36,906 bases of DNA, from positions 1 to 36,906 of the forward strand of contig UQPV01000025.1 of assembly GCA_900543035.1 (NCBI GenBank), read 5' to 3'. Below the pieces are notes generated by a model, which saw only the letters and a program-made list of their open reading frames with translations, made no database searches and had not been told where the DNA came from. The translations under genes and the position numbers were made by a program. Position 1 is the stretch's first letter; each line of letters opens with the position of its first letter. Positions 33,956 through 36,906 of this stretch are shown here, piece by piece. Origin of the DNA: an uncultured Solobacterium sp. GTDB taxonomy: Bacteria; Bacillota_I; Bacilli_A; Erysipelotrichales; Erysipelotrichaceae.

Positions 33956-33980
33956 GGACGCATCAGGAAATGATGCGCCC
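33956..33980 (-). promoter_or_regulatory. Stem-loop just ahead of the ABC-F ribosome site
   Basis: On the minus strand CGCATCA and TGATGCG form a stem around TTTCC, ending about seven bases before AGGAGG of the ABC-F gene. No T run follows, so it is not a terminator. It could stabilise the mRNA or affect translation; ABC-F genes are often controlled by leaders, but I see no convincing leader peptide. Confidence 0.4.
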
Positions 33981-33981
33981 A

Positions 33982-34497
33982 TCAAATAAATCTGACGATA
34001 TTCTCTTGTTTTTCTTTCTGCAGAGCATCCTGTGCGGCATAGCCGATCACACAGGACTCCAGGCATTCGTAGCGCTCCAGTCCCCACATCCGCTTATGCT
34101 CTTTTCCCTGCAGCGTCTTAAAATACTGCACAGACGCGGTATGGATCCAGCATGAGCCCAGTTCCAGCTCTGTCGCCGCCAGAAGCATGTTTTCCACGGC
34201 TGCGGCCGCATCCTGCAGCGGTGTGGCTGCCTGTTCCATGTCCGCAAAGACAAAGATGATGGCATCGGCCCCATAATACGGCGATTTCTCCAGCTTCAAG
34301 ACATGCATGCAGTAATTCAGGAACACTTGTTTTTCCTGCTCATCCTGAAGCACGACGAAACGCAGCGCCTGTTTGTTCCTTCCGGTCGGTGCCAATACGC
34401 CGCAGCGCACGATCTGTTCCAGTTTTTCTTTTTCCACGGCACGCTCGCTGTACGCACGGGTACTGCGGCGCTTTTCAATGCATTCGATGACTCTCAT
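33982..34497 (-). CDS. Nitroreductase-family flavoprotein
   Basis: This 171-residue protein has the nitroreductase start MRVIECIEKRRSTRAYSERA with the FMN-binding RRS-R cluster, LAPTGRNKQALRFVVL, and AAAAVENMLLAATELELGSCWI for FMN and dimer contacts. It would use NAD(P)H to reduce nitro or quinone compounds. It is the short, single-domain type. It lies 46 bases upstream of the ABC-F gene with no terminator, so the three genes may be one detoxification operon. Confidence 0.9.
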   Translation of the reverse strand: MRVIECIEKRRSTRAYSERAVEKEKLEQIVRCGVLAPTGRNKQALRFVVLQDEQEKQVFLNYCMHVLKLEKSPYYGADAIIFVFADMEQAATPLQDAAAAVENMLLAATELELGSCWIHTASVQYFKTLQGKEHKRMWGLERYECLESCVIGYAAQDALQKEKQENIVRFI

Positions 34498-34543
34498 ACG
34501 CCCTCCTCTGTCCGCGGTTTCATACCGCTTTCATATCACTTTC

Positions 34544-34552
34544 ATTTTATCA
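34544..34552 (-). promoter_or_regulatory. Extended -10 of the nitroreductase operon
   Basis: On the minus strand TGATAAAAT is an extended -10 box about 45 bases before the nitroreductase ATG. No good -35 is seen. A small hairpin (GCGGT/ACCGC) lies in the leader. Confidence 0.4.
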
Positions 34553-34589
34553 TCTTTTTTCATGCATTGACATCCTTTTTGCGCGCCAT

Positions 34590-34622
34590 AAAAAAACACC
34601 GGGAGATCCCTAAGCTCCCGGT
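34590..34622 (-). terminator. Terminator of infC-rpmI-rplT
   Basis: On the minus strand ACCGGGAG and CTCCCGGT form an 8-bp perfect stem with a 9-base loop, followed by TTTTTTT. Confidence 0.9.
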
Positions 34623-34638
34623 ATTCAGATCATAGATA

Positions 34639-34998
34639 TTAAGCTGCCAGCGCTGCCTTAGCTGCATCGCAGATCGCAGTGAACCCTGCGGCATCATGGA
34701 TGGCCATCTCAGAAAGCATCTTGCGGTTGACGGCGATTCCTGCCAGCTTCAGCCCATGCATCAGCTTGGAGTAAGAAAGACCGTTCATTCTCGCTGCGGC
34801 GTTGATACGTGCGATCCACAGCTTGCGCATATTTCCTTTCAGCTTTCTGCGGTCATTGTATGCATACTTGAATGAATGCATGACCTGCTCATGCGCTGTC
34901 TTATATAAAATGTGCTTTGATCCAAAATATCCTTTAGCCAGCTTCAGGACACGTTTTCTTCTGTTGCGTGATACTGTTCCACCTTTTACTCTTGCCAT
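34639..34998 (-). CDS. rplT: 50S ribosomal protein L20
   Basis: This 119-residue basic protein is an early assembly protein of the large subunit that also represses its own operon in Firmicutes and E. coli. It starts [26 protein letters not shown], named here by its ends MARVKGG and AKGYFG, and has [20 protein letters not shown]. Last gene of the operon. Confidence 0.98.
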   Translation of the reverse strand: MARVKGGTVSRNRRKRVLKLAKGYFGSKHILYKTAHEQVMHSFKYAYNDRRKLKGNMRKLWIARINAAARMNGLSYSKLMHGLKLAGIAVNRKMLSEMAIHDAAGFTAICDAAKAALAA

Positions 34999-35034
34999 GT
35001 TCTATTCCTCCTATATATTCGATATCTGAAATGA

Positions 35035-35229
35035 TTACTTCACTAACATCTCTTTGATCCGCTTGAAGTCTGTAGCGTGTACCGTAGCCGGCTTCGCCAG
35101 ATGACGGCGCTGCTTCTTCGTCTTTCCATGGAAACGGTGAGAAGTATATGCATGACTTCTCTTCAGTTTTCCAGAACCGGTGATCTTCACTCGTTTTGCA
35201 AGTCCTCTGTGGGATTTCATCTTTGGCAT
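35035..35229 (-). CDS. rpmI: 50S ribosomal protein L35
   Basis: This 64-residue protein is very basic and starts [20 protein letters not shown], the L35 signature, with [11 protein letters not shown] following. It lies between infC and rplT, the usual order. Confidence 0.98.
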   Translation of the reverse strand: MPKMKSHRGLAKRVKITGSGKLKRSHAYTSHRFHGKTKKQRRHLAKPATVHATDFKRIKEMLVK

Positions 35230-35249
35230 AATTTCTACCTCCTAATTTT

Positions 35250-35786
35250 TTATTTTTTCTTCGGTGCCATTACCGTTGACATTGTGTTGCCTTCCAGAAG
35301 CGGCTTCTTCTCGACAGTCGCAATATCAGCGCATTCTTCAATAAAGCTATCCATAATCTTTCTGCCGACCTCCAGACGGGTCATCATCCGCCCGCGGAAG
35401 CGCATGTCGATCTTTACCTTCATGCCGTCTTCCAGCCAGCTGCGCGCATGACGCAGTTTCGTCTCAAAGTCATGCTTGTCGATGACCGGAGAAAGACGAA
35501 GCGGTTTCACTTCCGTCACATGCTGTTTTTTCTTCGCTTCCTTGGCTTTCTTCTGCTGCTCGAAACGATACTTTCCATAATCGAGCACCTTGCACACCGG
35601 CGGCTGCGCCTTCGGTGCGACGCAAAGCAGATCAAGCCCCTGATTGAATGCGATATCCAGAGCCTCACGACGCATTTTAATTCCCAGCTGTTCGCCATCA
35701 GAATTGATGACCAGCATTTCCTTAAAACGGATCTTCTCGTTTACCAGGTCGTCGTTCACATTGTTAGGAATAACTTTTCTGTTAAT
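35250..35786 (-). CDS. infC: Translation initiation factor IF-3, AUU start
   Basis: This protein of about 178 residues keeps ribosomal subunits apart and checks the initiator codon. N-domain (1-75; NRKVIPNN, NEKIRFKEMLVINSDGEQLG), linker KKAKEAKKKQH, and C-domain (HDFETKLRHARSWLEDGMKVK). The only ATG upstream (35801) overlaps the ribosome site GGAGGTG itself; the ATT at 35786 stands six bases after that site and begins I-N-R-K-V-I-P. AUU is the known infC start that lets IF-3 control its own synthesis. Confidence 0.93.
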   Translation of the reverse strand: MNRKVIPNNVNDDLVNEKIRFKEMLVINSDGEQLGIKMRREALDIAFNQGLDLLCVAPKAQPPVCKVLDYGKYRFEQQKKAKEAKKKQHVTEVKPLRLSPVIDKHDFETKLRHARSWLEDGMKVKIDMRFRGRMMTRLEVGRKIMDSFIEECADIATVEKKPLLEGNTMSTVMAPKKK

Positions 35787-35943
35787 AAAAGACACCTCCA
35801 TTACCTGATTGCCGAAAGAAAAGTGGGCATGACATGCCCACTTCTTTCCACATCAGATATCTGTATCCTGCATGGCATTGACCCACATCCTATGGACATC
35901 GGGTGAGAAGGGGCGCTTCTGACTTTCCACTTGCTTTTCTGCT
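35787..35943 (-). promoter_or_regulatory. L20-type attenuator leader of infC-rpmI-rplT
   Basis: A leader of about 155 bases precedes infC. It ends with a perfect 10-bp hairpin, AAGTGGGCAT with ATGCCCACTT (35843-35834 and 35830-35821), followed by TTCTTTC, a terminator-like structure. Upstream lie GATGTCCATAGGATGTGGGT and other segments able to pair with it. In Bacillus subtilis L20 binds such a leader and causes termination; position and gene order support the same here. Confidence 0.65.
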
Positions 35944-35948
35944 CCGTT

Positions 35949-35977
35949 ATATTACCATATACGCTTTTTTTTGTAAA
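35949..35977 (-). promoter_or_regulatory. Promoter of infC-rpmI-rplT
   Basis: On the minus strand TTTACA (35977-35972) and TAATAT (35954-35949) are 17 bases apart, with TG one base before the -10. Confidence 0.75.
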
Positions 35978-36018
35978 GGCTCATCCATCATTTTCATGCG
36001 CTTTTTGCCCGGATCAAC

Positions 36019-36042
36019 AAAAAAGCCAGGGAGATCCCTGAC
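36019..36042 (-). terminator. Terminator of the DUF378 gene
   Basis: On the minus strand GTCAGGG pairs with CCCTGGC around ATCT (one G-U pair), followed by TTTTTT. Confidence 0.8.
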
Positions 36043-36052
36043 CGTGCAGCCT

Positions 36053-36250
36053 TCAGTCTCTGCAGACTCGCGGATACAACAGGATGAGATACAATCCGCT
36101 GATCCCGACGAGAACATAAATGAATTTCGAAAACATGCTTCCTGCGCCAAACAGCATATCCACCAGATTGAAATCAAAGGCGCCGATCAGGCCCCAGTTG
36201 ACTGCGCCGATGATCGCGATGGTCAGCGCAAGGACATTCAGTATTTTCAT
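36053..36250 (-). CDS. DUF378 family small membrane protein
   Basis: This 65-residue protein has two membrane helices and the DUF378 signature: LTIAIIGAVNWGLIGAFDFNLVD (named here by GAVNWGLIG) and FGAGSMFSKFIYVLVGISGLY. Function unknown; relatives such as YuzA of Bacillus are uncharacterised. The ATG at 36250 has AGGAGG eight bases ahead; a GTG one codon earlier is less likely. Confidence 0.9.
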   Translation of the reverse strand: MKILNVLALTIAIIGAVNWGLIGAFDFNLVDMLFGAGSMFSKFIYVLVGISGLYLILLYPRVCRD

Positions 36251-36361
36251 CACATCAGCCTCCTGTCCATATCCTGCGCAATTTTTTTCTGCTTATGCAG
36301 AAGTCAAGACTTTTCTTTTGTCGAAGAACAGACAATAATGGTCATGACAGGAAGTGATGCC

Positions 36362-36661
36362 ATGAAATTGGAAGAACTGAGCGGACTCAAGACCGTATTG
36401 TTCGACATCGTCCCGCTCGCCATCGAGGAAGCGGGCATCGCCTATCTCAATGACACCCACCTCTGGGTGATCAATCTGAATCAGAATCATCCGGGATTTG
36501 ACCGTGATCACGTCAAGCTCGCGCAGATCATCGAGCTGCTCGAGCATCATGCACACTGCTTTCGCAATCAGTGCGATGTATTCGAACAGGAACGCGCAGA
36601 GCTGCTCGGCCGCCTGAAGGCACATGATCCAGATACGCCTGTCGATCTGCCGCTGCACTGA
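36362..36661 (+). CDS. Hypothetical acidic protein
   Basis: This 99-residue protein has no family I recognise. It is acidic, with the sequence AYLNDTHLWVINLNQNHPGFD, a mixed helix ELLEHHAHCFRNQCDVFEQERAELLGRL (named here by ELLEHHAHCF), and no signal peptide or membrane helix. The start is supported by AGGAAG seven bases upstream; an ATG at 36338 is also in frame but has no ribosome site. It is followed by a strong terminator, which supports a real gene on this strand. Confidence 0.65.
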   Translation: MKLEELSGLKTVLFDIVPLAIEEAGIAYLNDTHLWVINLNQNHPGFDRDHVKLAQIIELLEHHAHCFRNQCDVFEQERAELLGRLKAHDPDTPVDLPLH

Positions 36662-36673
36662 CCTGACGAAATG

Positions 36674-36718
36674 AAGGGACCCCAGCCGTGAATTGCTCAC
36701 ACTGGGATCCCTTTTTTT
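36674..36718 (+). terminator. Terminator after the hypothetical acidic protein gene
   Basis: AAGGGACCCCAG pairs with CTGGGATCCCTT (one mismatch), with an inner GTGA/TCAC stem, followed by a T run. Read from the other strand it has no comparable T run. Confidence 0.82.
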
Positions 36719-36739
36719 CTGATCTTCAGTACGCTAGGC

Positions 36740-36906
36740 TCATGCCCGGCGACGGCGCTTGTTCACCATCAGGATTGCTGCCGCGGATACCGCCAACATG
36801 CCGGCAAATGCTGCCGTCTGTGCTGCTGCCGCGGTATTCGTCGTATCGACAGTCGTGCTGCCTGTGCTGTTTTCCACCAGCTGTAGGCTGTCGATGGCTG
36901 TCTGCA
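36740..36906 (-). CDS. C-terminal end of a surface protein with membrane anchor (partial)
   Basis: The frame runs off the window edge, so only the last 54 codons are seen. They encode a Thr/Ser/Asn-rich stretch (NSTGSTTVDTTNTAAAA), one hydrophobic helix (AAFAGMLAVSAAAILMV), and a basic tail NKRRRRA before TGA. This is the layout of a cell-wall sorting signal or membrane anchor, but no LPXTG motif is present, so sortase attachment is not shown. Probably the end of a large secreted protein. Confidence 0.6.
   Translation of the reverse strand, partial: QTAIDSLQLVENSTGSTTVDTTNTAAAAQTAAFAGMLAVSAAAILMVNKRRRRA

Noticed and set aside
1..36906. CRISPR arrays, tRNA or rRNA genes, insertion sequences
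   Set aside because: No regularly spaced repeats, no cloverleaf or rRNA segments, and no transposase or terminal repeats were seen in reading the window.

Overview
The window reads as chromosome of a gut-type Firmicute, most likely an Erysipelotrichia member with fairly GC-rich genes (this is inference from gene content; no rRNA marker is present). Supporting signs are AT-rich promoters with TTGACA/TATAAT-like boxes and often an extended TGn -10, AGGAGG ribosome sites, a FabT/FabK type fatty-acid system, a bacterial V-type ATPase with a Ktr potassium system, a yybP-ykoY riboswitch, and an infC gene that starts at AUU. UGA is used as a stop. Nearly everything lies on the minus strand.

Layout. 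(1) 0.2-1.7 kb, plus strand: an orphan AraC-type response regulator. (2) 12.5-1.75 kb, minus strand: one long cation-homeostasis operon, ktrB-ktrA followed by nine V-ATPase subunit genes in the order G/H-C-I-K-F-E-A-B-D. It starts from a strong promoter, runs through a structured RNA leader that ends in an intrinsic terminator just before ktrB, and closes at a hairpin shared with the response-regulator gene. (3) 12.7-13.5 kb, plus strand: birA. (4) 25.2-13.6 kb, minus strand: a complete type II fatty-acid operon, acpP-accB-accC-accD-accA-fabH-fabK-(second FabK-like flavoprotein)-fabD-fabG-fabF-fabZ-plsC-hlyIII. FabT-like palindromes flank its promoter. (5) 26.9-25.4 kb: a more AT-rich two-gene insert, a secreted amidase-domain protein interrupted by an in-frame TAG and a lipoprotein, lying between fabT (27.2-27.65 kb) and acpP. 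(6) 30.6-27.8 kb: a P2-type metal ATPase behind a manganese-type yybP-ykoY riboswitch. (7) 31.6-30.6 kb: a DUF2812 membrane protein. (8) 34.5-31.8 kb: a nitroreductase / Lsa-like ABC-F / CAT-like acetyltransferase operon. (9) 36.0-34.6 kb: infC-rpmI-rplT with an attenuator leader. (10) To the end: a DUF378 protein, an unknown small acidic protein, and the C-terminal end of a surface protein.

How the genes work together. BirA biotinylates AccB. ACC then makes malonyl-CoA, FabD loads it on ACP, FabH starts chains, FabF/FabG/FabZ/FabK extend them and PlsC puts them into phospholipid; FabT probably represses the operon. The Ktr plus V-ATPase operon joins potassium uptake to an ion-pumping rotary ATPase, recalling Enterococcus hirae, where a KtrB homologue (ntpJ) sits in the sodium V-ATPase operon. 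The most novel-looking elements are the leader RNA in front of ktrB, the TAG-split amidase gene, and the Cys-containing FabK-like paralogue inside the fatty-acid operon.
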